Counted from the stretch's first letter, positions 46,688 to 60,900 are shown. The stretch is 64,000 bases of DNA from Arcuatula senhousia (GCA_963971305.1 OZ020307.1:7081501-7145500); one strand, 5' to 3'. Numbers and translations: made by a program. The notes: generated from the letters alone by a model not told the origin.

Positions 46688-49600
46688 AAGGTCTTTCACG
46701 ACTACGGTCGTAAAGACCTTCTAGCAATTCTTCTGATTATTATTATTATTATTATTTTCTTCCGCCAAAAATTTTTTTTTTTTGTTTCGCGACATATCAT
46801 TTCAATACTTAAGGTAGTATACCGGTCATGAAAAACCAATTTAAAAATGAGTCCGCTTAGCGAAACTATTTTTAGTTACGGAGTTATCTCCCCTAAAAAC
46901 TTAAATCATGTGTCGCATCTCCTCTTAAACTACAATAAAAATGCAAAAATTAAAGCATGCAATGCAATAAGGAACTAATGAAGAGGTGAATAGGACAATT
47001 TCATAAATTTCAGACAACTTCCTGATGAAAAAATTAAGAGGTGAAAAGTGTCGCGACATAATAAATTGCTCAAAATGCAATTTTAAGCTTAACTACATAT
47101 TATGATCTATTTTTTACATAATTTTCCATATTTGAGTCAGGTTTTTTTAGTGCTAAACAGTTGTCTAATGTCTATTCTACCTATTTGACCCAAAAATGAC
47201 AAAAAATTGCAAAACTATTAGACGCGATTGGATTTTTAAGAAATTTACACCGGTCTTTGGTACAGATTAACCGTATGACCTTGACTGACTTTTCAAGGTC
47301 AAGTCAACTTACTGACACTATTCCAACACATTTAAACCATTTTAGGGTCTCAGATATCAAAAATAAGAAAATTGAAAATTCATCCCCCCTTTTTTTCCAA
47401 AAATGTGAAATTTGACATTTTTTCACCAAAAATGGTCAAAACCTGTTAAATGTACTACTTTTAATCATATTTAGTCAAAACCAGATGAAAAAATGTTGAC
47501 CGGTTCTTATTAAGGTCTTTCACGACTACGGTCGTAAAGACCTTCTAGCAATTCTTCTGATTATTATTATTATTATTATTTTCTTCCGCCAAAAATTTTT
47601 TTTTTTTGTTTCGCGACATATCATTTCAATACTTAAGGTAGTATACCGGTCATGAAAAACCAATTTAAAAATGAGTCCGCTTAGCGAAACTATTTTTAGT
47701 TACGGAGTTATCTCCCCTAAAAACTTAAATCATGTGTCGCATCTCCTCTTAAACTACAATAAAAATGCAAAAATTAAAGCATGCAATGCAATAAGGAACT
47801 AATGAAGAGGTGAATAGGACAATTTCATAAATTTCAGACAACTTCCTGATGAAAAAATTAAGAGGTGAAAAGTGTCGCGACATAATAAATTGCTCAAAAT
47901 GCAATTTTAAGCTTAACTACATATTATGATCTATTTTTTACATAATTTTCCATATTTGAGTCAGGTTTTTTTAGTGCTAAACAGTTGTCTAATGTCTATT
48001 CTACCTATTTGACCCAAAAATGACAAAAAATTGCAAAACTATTAGACGCGATTGGATTTTTAAGAAATTTACACCGGTCTTTGGTACAGATTAACCGTAT
48101 GACCTTGACTGACTTTTCAAGGTCAAGTCAACTTACTGACACTATTCCAACACATTTAAACCATTTTAGGGTCTCAGATATCAAAAATAAGAAAATTGAA
48201 AATTCATCCCCCCTTTTTTTCCAAAAATGTGAAATTTGACATTTTTTCACCAAAAATGGTCAAAACCTGTTAAATGTACTACTTTTAATCATATTTAGTC
48301 AAAACCAGATGAAAAAATGTTGACCGGTTCTTATTAAGGTCTTTCACGACTACGGTCGTAAAGACCTTCTAGCAATTCTTCTGATTATTATTATTATTAT
48401 TATTTTCTTCCGCCAAAAATTTTTTTTTTTTGTTTCGCGACATATCATTTCAATACTTAAGGTAGTATACCGGTCATGAAAAACCAATTTAAAAATGAGT
48501 CCGCTTAGCGAAACTATTTTTAGTTACGGAGTTATCTCCCCTAAAAACTTAAATCATGTGTCGCATCTCCTCTTAAACTACAATAAAAATGCAAAAATTA
48601 AAGCATGCAATGCAATAAGGAACTAATGAAGAGGTGAATAGGACAATTTCATAAATTTCAGACAACTTCCTGATGAAAAAATTAAGAGGTGAAAAGTGTC
48701 GCGACATAATAAATTGCTCAAAATGCAATTTTAAGCTTAACTACATATTATGATCTATTTTTTACATAATTTTCCATATTTGAGTCAGGTTTTTTTAGTG
48801 CTAAACAGTTGTCTAATGTCTATTCTACCTATTTGACCCAAAAATGACAAAAAATTGCAAAACTATTAGACGCGATTGGATTTTTAAGAAATTTACACCG
48901 GTCTTTGGTACAGATTAACCGTATGACCTTGACTGACTTTTCAAGGTCAAGTCAACTTACTGACACTATTCCAACACATTTAAACCATTTTAGGGTCTCA
49001 GATATCAAAAATAAGAAAATTGAAAATTCATCCCCCTTTTTTTTCCAAAAATGTGAAATTTGACATTTTTTCACCAAAAATGGTCAAAACCTGTTAAATG
49101 TACTACTTTTAATCATATTTAGTCAAAACCAGATGAAAAAATGTTGACCGGTTCTTATTAAGGTCTTTCACGACTACGGTCGTAAAGACCTTCTAGCAAT
49201 TCTTCTGATTATTATTATTATTATTATTTTCTTCCGCCAAAAATTTTTTTTTTTTGTTTCGCGACATATCATTTCAATACTTAAGGTAGTATACCGGTCA
49301 TGAAAAACCAATTTAAAAATGAGTCCGCTTAGCGAAACTATTTTTAGTTACGGAGTTATCTCCCCTAAAAACTTAAATCATGTGTCGCATCTCCTCTTAA
49401 ACTACAATAAAAATGCAAAAATTAAAGCATGCAATGCAATAAGGAACTAATGAAGAGGTGAATAGGACAATTTCATAAATTTCAGACAACTTCCTGATGA
49501 AAAAATTAAGAGGTGAAAAGTGTCGCGACATAATAAATTGCTCAAAATGCAATTTTAAGCTTAACTACATATTATGATCTATTTTTTACATAATTTTCCA

Positions 49601-50807
49601 TATTTGAGTCAGGTTTTTTTAGTGCTAAACAGTTGTCTAATGTCTATTCTACCTATTTGACCCAAAAATGACAAAAAATTGCAAAACTATTAGACGCGAT
49701 TGGATTTTTAAGAAATTTACACCGGTCTTTGGTACAGATTAACCGTATGACCTTGACTGACTTTTCAAGGTCAAGTCAACTTACTGACACTATTCCAACA
49801 CATTTAAACCATTTTAGGGTCTCAGATATCAAAAATAAGAAAATTGAAAATTCATCCCCCCTTTTTTTCCAAAAATGTGAAATTTGACATTTTTTCACCA
49901 AAAATGGTCAAAACCTGTTAAATGTACTACTTTTAATCATATTTAGTCAAAACCAGATGAAAAAATGTTGACCGGTTCTTATTAAGGTCTTTCACGACTA
50001 CGGTCGTAAAGACCTTCTAGCAATTCTTCTGATTATTATTATTATTATTATTTTCTTCCGCCAAAAATTTTTTTTTTTTGTTTCGCGACATATCATTTCA
50101 ATACTTAAGGTAGTATACCGGTCATGAAAAACCAATTTAAAAATGAGTCCGCTTAGCGAAACTATTTTTAGTTACGGAGTTATCTCCCCTAAAAACTTAA
50201 ATCATGTGTCGCATCTCCTCTTAAACTACAATAAAAATGCAAAAATTAAAGCATGCAATGCAATAAGGAACTAATGAAGAGGTGAATAGGACAATTTCAT
50301 AAATTTCAGACAACTTCCTGATGAAAAAATTAAGAGGTGAAAAGTGTCGCGACATAATAAATTGCTCAAAATGCAATTTTAAGCTTAACTACATATTATG
50401 ATCTATTTTTTACATAATTTTCCATATTTGAGTCAGGTTTTTTTAGTGCTAAACAGTTGTCTAATGTCTATTCTACCTATTTGACCCAAAAATGACAAAA
50501 AATTGCAAAACTATTAGACGCGATTGGATTTTTAAGAAATTTACACCGGTCTTTGGTACAGATTAACCGTATGACCTTGACTGACTTTTCAAGGTCAAGT
50601 CAACTTACTGACACTATTCCAACACATTTAAACCATTTTAGGGTCTCAGATATCAAAAATAAGAAAATTGAAAATTCATCCCCCCTTTTTTTCCAAAAAT
50701 GTGAAATTTGACATTTTTTCACCAAAAATGGTCAAAACCTGTTAAATGTACTACTTTTAATCATATTTAGTCAAAACCAGATGAAAAAATGTTGACCGGT
50801 TCTTATT
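46688..50807 (+). repeat. Satellite array A2, five further units of 824 bp
   Basis: Units begin at 46688, 47512, 48336, 49160 and 49984. Same head and layout as A1, but with consistent subtype differences (longer ATT tract, one extra base in the CCCCCC/TTTTTTT run, AACCTGTTAAATG in place of AACATGTTAAATG, ACTTACTGACAC in place of ACTTAATGACAC). Units are nearly identical to each other. Confidence 0.92.
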
Positions 50808-50861
50808 AAGGTCTTTCACGACTACGGTCGTAAAGACCTTCTAGCAATTCTTCTGATTATT
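50808..50861 (+). repeat. Isolated 54-bp 5' head at the A2/C0 boundary
   Basis: Same sequence and length as the head at 38617-38670, again followed at once by a complete unit of a different subtype. Interpreted as the start of a sixth A2-type unit cut at its ATT tract by the next insertion. Confidence 0.85.
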
Positions 50862-51691
50862 AAGGTCTTTCACGACTACGGTCGTAAAGACCTTCTAGCA
50901 ATTCTTCTGATTATTATTATTATTATTATTATTCTTCATCCGCCACAAATTCTACTTTTTTGTTTCGCGACATATCATTTCGATACTTAAGGTAGTATAT
51001 CGGTCATGAAAAACAAATTTCAAATTTAGTCCGTTAAGCGAAACTATTTATAGTTACGGAGTTATCTCCCCTTACACCATAAAGTTTGTTGGCACATCTC
51101 CTCCTAAACTACAATACAAATAGAAAAAGTAAGGCATGCAAAGTGATGAGGGACTCATAAAGGTGCTTTATGGAACCATTTCATAAATGTTAAACCACTT
51201 CCTGTTAATGATTTTAAGAGTCGAAAAGTGTCGCGACATAATAAATTGCTCAAAATGCAATTTCAAGGTTAACTACATATTATGATCTATTTTTCACATA
51301 CTTTTCCATATTTGAGTCAGGTTTTTTTAGTGCTAAACAGTTGTCCAATGTCTAATCTACCTATTAAAACCAAAAAATGACAAAAAATTGCTAAATTATT
51401 TGACGCGAATGGATTTTTAAGAAATTTACACCGGTGTTAGGTACGGAGTAACCGTATGACCTTGACTGACTTTTCAAGGTCAAATCAACTTAATGACAAT
51501 TTTCCAACACTTTGTTACTATTTAAAGGTCTCAGATATAAAAAATGAAAAAAATGAAAATTTATCCCCCCTTTTTCCCAAAAATGTGAAATTTGACATTT
51601 TTTCACTAAAAGTGGTCAAAACATGTTAATTGTACTACTTTTAATCATTTTTAGTCAAAATCAGATGAAAAAATGTCGACCGGTCCTTATT
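50862..51691 (+). repeat. Satellite subtype C0, intact unit of 830 bp
   Basis: Diverged from A1/A2 (for example TTCTTCATCCGCCACAAATTC after the ATT tract, TTTATAGTTACGGAG, GACCGGTCCTTATT at the end) and close to the C units. It serves as the intact reference for the neighbouring split C0 unit. Confidence 0.88.
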
Positions 51692-51748
51692 AAGGTCTTT
51701 CACGACTACGGTCGTAAAGACCTTCTAGCAATTCTTCTGATTATTATT
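51692..51748 (+). repeat. C0 unit 2, left part (57 bp)
   Basis: Head and ATT tract of a C0 unit, interrupted by block B. The remaining 773 bp resume at 57166. 57 + 773 = 830 bp, exactly the length of the intact C0 unit, so nothing was lost or duplicated at the insertion. Confidence 0.9.
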
Positions 51749-54700
51749 AAGGTCTTTCCCTTTCCAAAGGGAAGACCTTACTGTATTTCTTATTGACACT
51801 TTCAAAATTTTTTTTCCGCGCCCAATATAAAAAAAGTGTCGCGACATATAATTTTGATACTTAGTACCTTTAGTCGGTCATACTTGGAGATGCCCTGACT
51901 GACCCTGTGAAACCGATCTTTTTTTAGTAACAGAGTTATCTGCCCCAGACCGAAAAACCTTGTTATCAGATAAACTCAAAAACTGTAACCGATATAAAAA
52001 TTCTTAAGGGTGGAAATTGTTACCTCACTCCTGGTCATGTTTTGTCACCCAAAAAAAAGTTTTTCGATATGTGTCACGGTTACGCAATTTTGAGTCGCGA
52101 ATTGACAAAAACGTAAAAATTTCTATTTTTAGAACCGTTTGTCGTAGAACCTCAAAACTTTCACCATTCATTTTAGGTGACCTATGGTACATCCAAAAAT
52201 ATAAAGGTCAAGGTCATATCAACAAAAACAAAAAAGGTCATTTTCTAGGACAATGGGTTTTATCTTCAAGTCAATTTTTCAGCCCTTATTTGAAACATTT
52301 TTGTGCGGTTTTTTTTTGATATGATGTCCGCCAGGAGTTCTTCTAGGAGATTATACAAAAAAAATCCATAAATTTTTTTTAATTATCAACGCGTCCTGAT
52401 TTTTGTGAAATATGTACCGATTCCTGTACGCCATATACGTATGACCTTGAATGACCTTTTATGATTAAATCATCTCAATATGACCACCAAGACCATTTTA
52501 AGTCATTTAAATATCATAATTATCAATATTAAGCAAATTTAAATTTTACCCCCTCCCCCTTTTTACCCAAAAAAATTCAAATTTGGCATTATTGGTTTTA
52601 AATGGTAAAAAATGCTCAAACATACCTATTTTGGTCAAAATAAGTCTAAATCAACCATAAAAAGTACTACTTTCCCTATTTATTAAGGTCTTTCCCTTTC
52701 CAAAGGGAAGACCTTACTGTATTTCTTATTGACACTTTCAAAATTTTTTTTCCGCGCCCAATATAAAAAAAGTGTCGCGACATATAATTTTGATACTTAG
52801 TACCTTTAGTCGGTCATACTTGGAGATGCCCTGACTGACCCTGTGAAACCGATCTTTTTTTAGTAACAGAGTTATCTGCCCCAGACCGAAAAACCTTGTT
52901 ATCAGATAAACTCAAAAACTGTAACCGATATAAAAATTCTTAAGGGTGGAAATTGTTACCTCACTCCTGGTCATGTTTTGTCACCCAAAAAAAAGTTTTT
53001 CGATATGTGTCACGGTTACGCAATTTTGAGTCGCGAATTGACAAAAACGTAAAAATTTCTATTTTTAGAACCGTTTGTCGTAGAACCTCAAAACTTTCAC
53101 CATTCATTTTAGGTGACCTATGGTACATCCAAAAATATAAAGGTCAAGGTCATATCAACAAAAACAAAAAAGGTCATTTTCTAGGACAATGGGTTTTATC
53201 TTCAAGTCAATTTTTCAGCCCTTATTTGAAACATTTTTGTGCGGTTTTTTTTTGATATGATGTCCGCCAGGAGTTCTTCTAGGAGATTATACAAAAAAAA
53301 TCCATAAATTTTTTTTAATTATCAACGCGTCCTGATTTTTGTGAAATATGTACCGATTCCTGTACGCCATATACGTATGACCTTGAATGACCTTTTATGA
53401 TTAAATCATCTCAATATGACCACCAAGACCATTTTAAGTCATTTAAATATCATAATTATCAATATTAAGCAAATTTAAATTTTACCCCCTCCCCCTTTTT
53501 ACCCAAAAAATTCAAATTTGGCATTATTGGTTTTAAATGGTAAAAAATGCTCAAACATACCTATTTTGGTCAAAATAAGTCTAAATCAACCATAAAAAGT
53601 ACTACTTTCCCTATTTATTAAGGTCTTTCCCTTTCCAAAGGGAAGACCTTACTGTATTTCTTATTGACACTTTCAAAATTTTTTTTCCGCGCCCAATATA
53701 AAAAAAGTGTCGCGACATATAATTTTGATACTTAGTACCTTTAGTCGGTCATACTTGGAGATGCCCTGACTGACCCTGTGAAACCGATCTTTTTTTAGTA
53801 ACAGAGTTATCTGCCCCAGACCGAAAAACCTTGTTATCAGATAAACTCAAAAACTGTAACCGATATAAAAATTCTTAAGGGTGGAAATTGTTACCTCACT
53901 CCTGGTCATGTTTTGTCACCCAAAAAAAAGTTTTTCGATATGTGTCACGGTTACGCAATTTTGAGTCGCGAATTGACAAAAACGTAAAAATTTCTATTTT
54001 TAGAACCGTTTGTCGTAGAACCTCAAAACTTTCACCATTCATTTTAGGTGACCTATGGTACATCCAAAAATATAAAGGTCAAGGTCATATCAACAAAAAC
54101 AAAAAAGGTCATTTTCTAGGACAATGGGTTTTATCTTCAAGTCAATTTTTCAGCCCTTATTTGAAACATTTTTGTGCGGTTTTTTTTTTATATGATGTCC
54201 GCCAGGAGTTCTTCTAGGAGATTATACAAAAAAAATCCATAAATTTTTTTTAATTATCAACGCGTCCTGATTTTTGTGAAATATGTACCGATTCCTGTAC
54301 GCCATATACGTATGACCTTGAATGACCTTTTATGATTAAATCATCTCAATATGACCACCAAGACCATTTTAAGTCATTTAAATATCATAATTATCAATAT
54401 TAAGCAAATTTAAATTTTACCCCCTCCCCCTTTTTACCCAAAAAATTCAAATTTGGCATTATTGGTTTTAAATGGTAAAAAATGCTCAAACATACCTATT
54501 TTGGTCAAAATAAGTCTAAATCAACCATAAAAAGTACTACTTTCCCTATTTATTAAGGTCTTTCCCTTTCCAAAGGGAAGACCTTACTGTATTTCTTATT
54601 GACACTTTCAAAATTTTTTTTCCGCGCCCAATATAAAAAAAGTGTCGCGACATATAATTTTGATACTTAGTACCTTTAGTCGGTCATACTTGGAGATGCC

Positions 54701-55488
54701 CTGACTGACCCTGTGAAACCGATCTTTTTTTAGTAACAGAGTTATCTGCCCCAGACCGAAAAACCTTGTTATCAGATAAACTCAAAAACTGTAACCGATA
54801 TAAAAATTCTTAAGGGTGGAAATTGTTACCTCACTCCTGGTCATGTTTTGTCACCCAAAAAAAAGTTTTTCGATATGTGTCACGGTTACGCAATTTTGAG
54901 TCGTGAATTGACAAAAACGTAAAAATTTCTATTTTTAGAACCGTTTGTCGTAGAACCTCAAAACTTTCACCATTCATTTTAGGTGACCTATGGTACATCC
55001 AAAAATATAAAGGTCAAGGTCATATCAACAAAAACAAAAAAGGTCATTTTCTAGGACAATGGGTTTTATCTTCAAGTCAATTTTTCAGCCCTTATTTGAA
55101 ACATTTTTGTGCGGTTTTTTTTGATATGATGTCCGCCAGGAGTTCTTCTAGGAGATTATACAAAAAAAATCCATAAATTTTTTTTAATTATCAACGCGTC
55201 CTGATTTTTGTGAAATATGTACCGATTCCTGTACGCCATATACGTATGACCTTGAATGACCTTTTATGATTAAATCATCTCAATATGACCACCAAGACCA
55301 TTTTAAGTCATTTAAATATCATAATTATCAATATTAAGCAAATTTAAATTTTACCCCCTCCCCCTTTTTACCCAAAAAATTCAAATTTGGCATTATTGGT
55401 TTTAAATGGTAAAAAATGCTCAAACATACCTATTTTGGTCAAAATAAGTCTAAATCAACCATAAAAAGTACTACTTTCCCTATTTATT
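51749..55488 (+). repeat. Satellite array B, four units of about 935 bp
   Basis: Units begin at 51749, 52685, 53620 and 54555 (936, 935, 935, 934 bp). The head is a hairpin AAGGTCTTTCCCTTTCC / AAAGGGAAGACCTT. They share GTGTCGCGACATA and GAGTTATCTGCCCC with the element at 27839 and are distant relatives of the A and C units. Each carries AGGTCAAGGTCA. All four lack the 3' terminus. Length differences come from homopolymer runs. The 100-residue frames in them are not genes. Confidence 0.9.
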
Positions 55489-57165
55489 AAGGTCTTTCCC
55501 TTTCCAAAGGGAAGACCTTACTGTATTTCTTATTGACACTTTCAAAATTTTTTTTCCGCGCCCAATATAAAAAAAGTGTCGCGACATATAATTTTGATAC
55601 TTAGTACCTTTAGTCGGTCATACTTGGAGATGCCCTGACTGACCCTGTGAAACCGATCTTTTTTTAGTAACAGAGTTATCTGCCCCAGACCGAAAAACCT
55701 TGTTATCAGATAAACTCAAAAACTGTAACCGATATAAAAATTCTTAAGGGTGGAAATTGTTACCTCACTCCTGGTCATGTTTTGTCACCCAAAAAAAAGT
55801 TTTTCGATATGTGTCACGGTTACGCAATTTTGAGTCGCGAATTGACAAAAACGTAAAAATTTCTATTTTTAGAACCGTTTGTCGTAGAACCTCAAAACTT
55901 TCACCATTCATTTTAGGTGACCTATGGTACATCCAAAAATATAAAGGTCAAGGTCATATCAACAAAAACAAAAAAGGTCATTTTTTTATTTTTTGCAGGA
56001 TATTTTCAGTCTCTTTTTAGCAAGACGTGCGGAAGACAATTAACGACTTTTTATGCTAAATCAAGTTTTACCTATTTTATTCCAAAAATTTGATAGTAAA
56101 CTATCATTTAATCACAGAAGCAATTAATAGGACCAAATAAAGATTCATAGATACATCTTTAAACAGAATATTATATTTTTAAAAGGGACTATATTATTGG
56201 ACAACGAAAACAGAGGTCCGATAAACTGCGACCGAAACTGTGCAAAAATATCGATTGTTTTAAAGGTTAAGATACATATATATAACTGCTTCATGCTTAT
56301 TTTTGTCTGGTCTAAAATAATATCAAGATTTTACATAATTTAACCATTTTCGAGTTACAGCACTTGAAACATCTCTGTTAAACGTTGTTTTAACAGATTT
56401 CATCATGTTGTGCAATATCACCATCCATAATTAGATGTAATGTAACAGTTATTGATTCATATTTGCATCTTTTTTTAGTTAGTTTCTAAGCCACACCCCT
56501 TTATGTCGACAAGAGGGCGAGGGGATGAGAGGGGACCATCGTCCCAAAAATAAAAATATAAATTATAATGAATTATGAAAATTATAAAAAAAATACATAT
56601 ATCATAGGTCAAATCTCAAGTTTGAATTATTGCGTCATGACTTAATATAGGAATGTATTGCGCAATATATAGTAATCCATATTTAACAATGTAATGTTAA
56701 GGAAAAGTCCATAGCAACCATATATTCACACAATTAGTTAGGAAGGGGCTGTAAGTTAGGTCTAAGGTCTAAGGTCATAGGTCAAGGTCAGTTCTTAGCA
56801 ACAAGGTTATCTTTATAAAAAGTCCATAACAACCATACATTTTATGAATTTAGACTACTTACTGAGTTTATATTTTAGCGACCGGAAGTGACCTTTTGTC
56901 CATAGCAACCGACCTATAAGTCCATAGCAACGATATATTTTATGACTCCTGACTACCTGCTGAGTTCAATATTTTATGACCGGAAGTTACGTTTTGTTCA
57001 TAGCAACCGACCTAAAAGTCCATAGCAACCATTTTTTTTAATATAGACTACCTACCAGGTTGATATATCAAAAAATGGTATCATTCAGTTAGGAATCTAT
57101 TTCTATTGGAGGACACAATTAGGGAAAGACCTCGCAATCGTTCTTTGAACGATTGTAATTTAATT
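55489..57165 (+). mobile_element. B-type Helentron-like element with intact 3' terminus (1677 bp)
   Basis: Same 5' part as the array units up to about 55981, then a different interior. The 3' end has the right inverted repeat AGGGAAAGACCT (57121-57132) and a perfect 9-bp hairpin CAATCGTTC, loop TTT, GAACGATTG (57135-57155), ending TAATTTAATT. The 3' half contains diverged CATAGCAACC-type repeats at roughly 80-120 bp spacing (56708, 56822, 56900, 56925, 57001, 57020), the central repeat core expected for HINE-type elements. No protein is encoded. Confidence 0.85.
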
Positions 57166-57938
57166 ATTATTATTATTATTCTTCATCCGCCACAAATTCT
57201 ACTTTTTTGTTTCGCGACATATCATTTCGATACTTAAGGTAGTATATCGGTCATGAAAAACAAATTTCAAATTTAGTCCGTTAAGCGAAACTATTTATAG
57301 TTACGGAGTTATCTCCCCTTACACCATAAAGTTTGTTGGCACATCTCCTCCTAAACTACAATACAAATAGAAAAAGTAAGGCATGCAAAGTGATGAGGGA
57401 CTCATAAAGGTGCTTTATGGAACCATTTCATAAATGTTAAACCACTTCCTGTTAATGATTTTAAGAGTCGAAAAGTGTCGCGACATAATAAATTGCTCAA
57501 AATGCAATTTCAAGGTTAACTACATATTATGATCTATTTTTCACATACTTTTCCATATTTGAGTCAGGTTTTTTTAGTGCTAAACAGTTGTCCAATGTCT
57601 AATCTACCTATTAAAACCAAAAAATGACAAAAAATTGCTAAATTATTTGACGCGAATGGATTTTTAAGAAATTTACACCGGTGTTAGGTACGGAGTAACC
57701 GTATGACCTTGACTGACTTTTCAAGGTCAAATCAACTTAATGACAATTTTCCAACACTTTGTTACTATTTAAAGGTCTCAGATATAAAAAATGAAAAAAA
57801 TGAAAATTTATCCCCCCTTTTTCCCAAAAATGTGAAATTTGACATTTTTTCACTAAAAGTGGTCAAAACATGTTAATTGTACTACTTTTAATCATTTTTA
57901 GTCAAAATCAGATGAAAAAATGTCGACCGGTCCTTATT
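57166..57938 (+). repeat. C0 unit 2, right part (773 bp)
   Basis: Resumes in the ATT tract with CTTCATCCGCCACAAATTC and matches 50919-51691. It ends GACCGGTCCTTATT before the next head. Confidence 0.9.
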
Positions 57939-57995
57939 AAGGTCTTTCACGACTACGGTCGTAAAGACCTTCTAGCAATTCTTCTGATTATTATT
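57939..57995 (+). repeat. Isolated 57-bp 5' head at the C0/C boundary
   Basis: A hairpin head and CTGATTATTATT, then directly the first C unit, whose head has a T in place of A in the loop (GACTTCGGTC). Again a unit broken at the ATT tract. Confidence 0.85.
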
Positions 57996-60900
57996 AAGGT
58001 CTTTCACGACTTCGGTCGTAAAGACCTTCTAGCAATTCTTCTGATTATTATTATTCTTCATCCGCCACAAATTCATATTTTTTGTTTCGCGACATATCAT
58101 TTCGATACTTAAGGTAGTATATCGGTCATGAAAAACAAATTTCAAATTTAGTCCGTTAAGCGAAACTATTTATAGTTACGGAGTTATCTCCCCTTACACC
58201 ATAAAGTTTGTTGGTACATCTCCTCCTAAACTACAATACAAATAGAAAAAGTAAGGCATGCAAAGTGATGAGGGACTAATAAAGGTGCTTTATGGAACCA
58301 TTTCATAAATGTTAAACCACTTCCTGTTAATGATTTTAAGAGTCGAAAAGTGTCGCGACATAATAAATTGCTCAAAATGCAATTTCAAGGTTAACTACAT
58401 ATGATGATCTATTTTTCACATACTTTTCCATATTTGAGTCAGGTTTTTTTTGTGCTAAACAGTTGTCCAATGTCTAATCTACCTATTTAAACCAAAAAAT
58501 GACAAAAAATTGCTAAATTATTTGACGCGAATGGATTTTTAAGAAATTTACACCGGTACTAGGTACGGAGTAACCGTATGACCTTGACTGACTTTTCAAG
58601 GTCAAATCAACTTAATGACACTTTTCCAACACTTTTTTACTATTTAAGGGTCTTAGATATAAAAAATGAAAAAAATGCAAATTTATCCCCCCTTTTTCCC
58701 AAAAATGTGAAATTTGACATTTTTTCACTAAAAGTGGTCAAAACATGTTAATTGTACTACTTTTAATCATTTTTAGTCAAAATCAGAAGAAAAAATGTCG
58801 ACCGGTCCTTATTAAGGTCTTTCACGACTACGGTCGTAAAGACCTTCTAGCAATTCTTCTGATTATTATTATTCTTCATCCGCCACAAATTCATATTTTT
58901 TGTTTCGCGACATATCATTTCGATACTTAAGGTAGTATATCGGTCATGAAAAACAAATTTCAAATTTAGTCCGTTAAGCGAAACTATTTATAGTTACGGA
59001 GTTATCTCCCCTTACACCATAAAGTTTGTTGGTACATCTCCTCCTAAACTACAATACAAATAGAAAAAGTAAGGCATGCAAAGTGATGAGGGACTAATAA
59101 AGGTGCTTTATGGAACCATTTCATAAATGTTAAACCACTTCCTGTTAATGATTTTAAGAGTCGAAAAGTGTCGCGACATAATAAATTGCTCAAAATGCAA
59201 TTTCAAGGTTAACTACATATGATGATCTATTTTTCACATACTTTTCCATATTTGAGTCAGGTTTTTTTTGTGCTAAACAGTTGTCCAATGTCTAATCTAC
59301 CTATTTAAACCAAAAAATGACAAAAAATTGCTAAATTATTTGACGCGAATGGATTTTTAAGAAATTTACACCGGTACTAGGTACGGAGTAACCGTATGAC
59401 CTTGACTGACTTTTCAAGGTCAAATCAACTTAATGACACTTTTCCAACACTTTTTTACTATTTAAGGGTCTTAGATATAAAAAATGAAAAAAATGCAAAT
59501 TTATCCCCCCTTTTTCCCAAAAATGTGAAATTTGACATTTTTTCACTAAAAGTGGTCAAAACATGTTAATTGTACTACTTTTAATCATTTTTAGTCAAAA
59601 TCAGAAGAAAAAATGTCGACCGGTCCTTATTAAGGTCTTTCACGACTACGGTCGTAAAGACCTTCTAGCAATTCTTCTGATTATTATTATTCTTCATCCG
59701 CCACAAATTCATATTTTTTGTTTCGCGACATATCATTTCGATACTTAAGGTAGTATATCGGTCATGAAAAACAAATTTCAAATTTAGTCCGTTAAGCGAA
59801 ACTATTTATAGTTACGGAGTTATCTCCCCTTACACCATAAAGTTTGTTGGTACATCTCCTCCTAAACTACAATACAAATAGAAAAAGTAAGGCATGCAAA
59901 GTGATGAGGGACTAATAAAGGTGCTTTATGGAACCATTTCATAAATGTTAAACCACTTCCTGTTAATGATTTTAAGAGTCGAAAAGTGTCGCGACATAAT
60001 AAATTGCTCAAAATGCAATTTCAAGGTTAACTACATATGATGATCTATTTTTCACATACTTTTCCATATTTGAGTCAGGTTTTTTTTGTGCTAAACAGTT
60101 GTCCAATGTCTAATCTACCTATTTAAACCAAAAAATGACAAAAAATTGCTAAATTATTTGACGCGAATGGATTTTTAAGAAATTTACACCGGTACTAGGT
60201 ACGGAGTAACCGTATGACCTTGACTGACTTTTCAAGGTCAAATCAACTTAATGACACTTTTCCAACACTTTTTTACTATTTAAGGGTCTTAGATATAAAA
60301 AATGAAAAAAATGCAAATTTATCCCCCCTTTTTCCCAAAAATGTGAAATTTGACATTTTTTCACTAAAAGTGGTCAAAACATGTTAATTGTACTACTTTT
60401 AATCATTTTTAGTCAAAATCAGAAGAAAAAATGTCGACCGGTCCTTATTAAGGTCTTTCACGACTACGGTCGTAAAGACCTTCTAGCAATTCTTCTGATT
60501 ATTATTATTCTTCATCCGCCACAAATTCATATTTTTTGTTTCGCGACATATCATTTCGATACTTAAGGTAGTATATCGGTCATGAAAAACAAATTTCAAA
60601 TTTAGTCCGTTAAGCGAAACTATTTATAGTTACGGAGTTATCTCCCCTTACACCATAAAGTTTGTTGGTACATCTCCTCCTAAACTACAATACAAATAGA
60701 AAAAGTAAGGCATGCAAAGTGATGAGGGACTAATAAAGGTGCTTTATGGAACCATTTCATAAATGTTAAACCACTTCCTGTTAATGATTTTAAGAGTCGA
60801 AAAGTGTCGCGACATAATAAATTGCTCAAAATGCAATTTCAAGGTTAACTACATATGATGATCTATTTTTCACATACTTTTCCATATTTGAGTCAGGTTT

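Noticed and set aside
52017..56020. Repeated frame of 87-109 residues in the B units
   Set aside because: It shifts its end with homopolymer changes between units and is broken in the unit at 54555. Non-coding satellite sequence.
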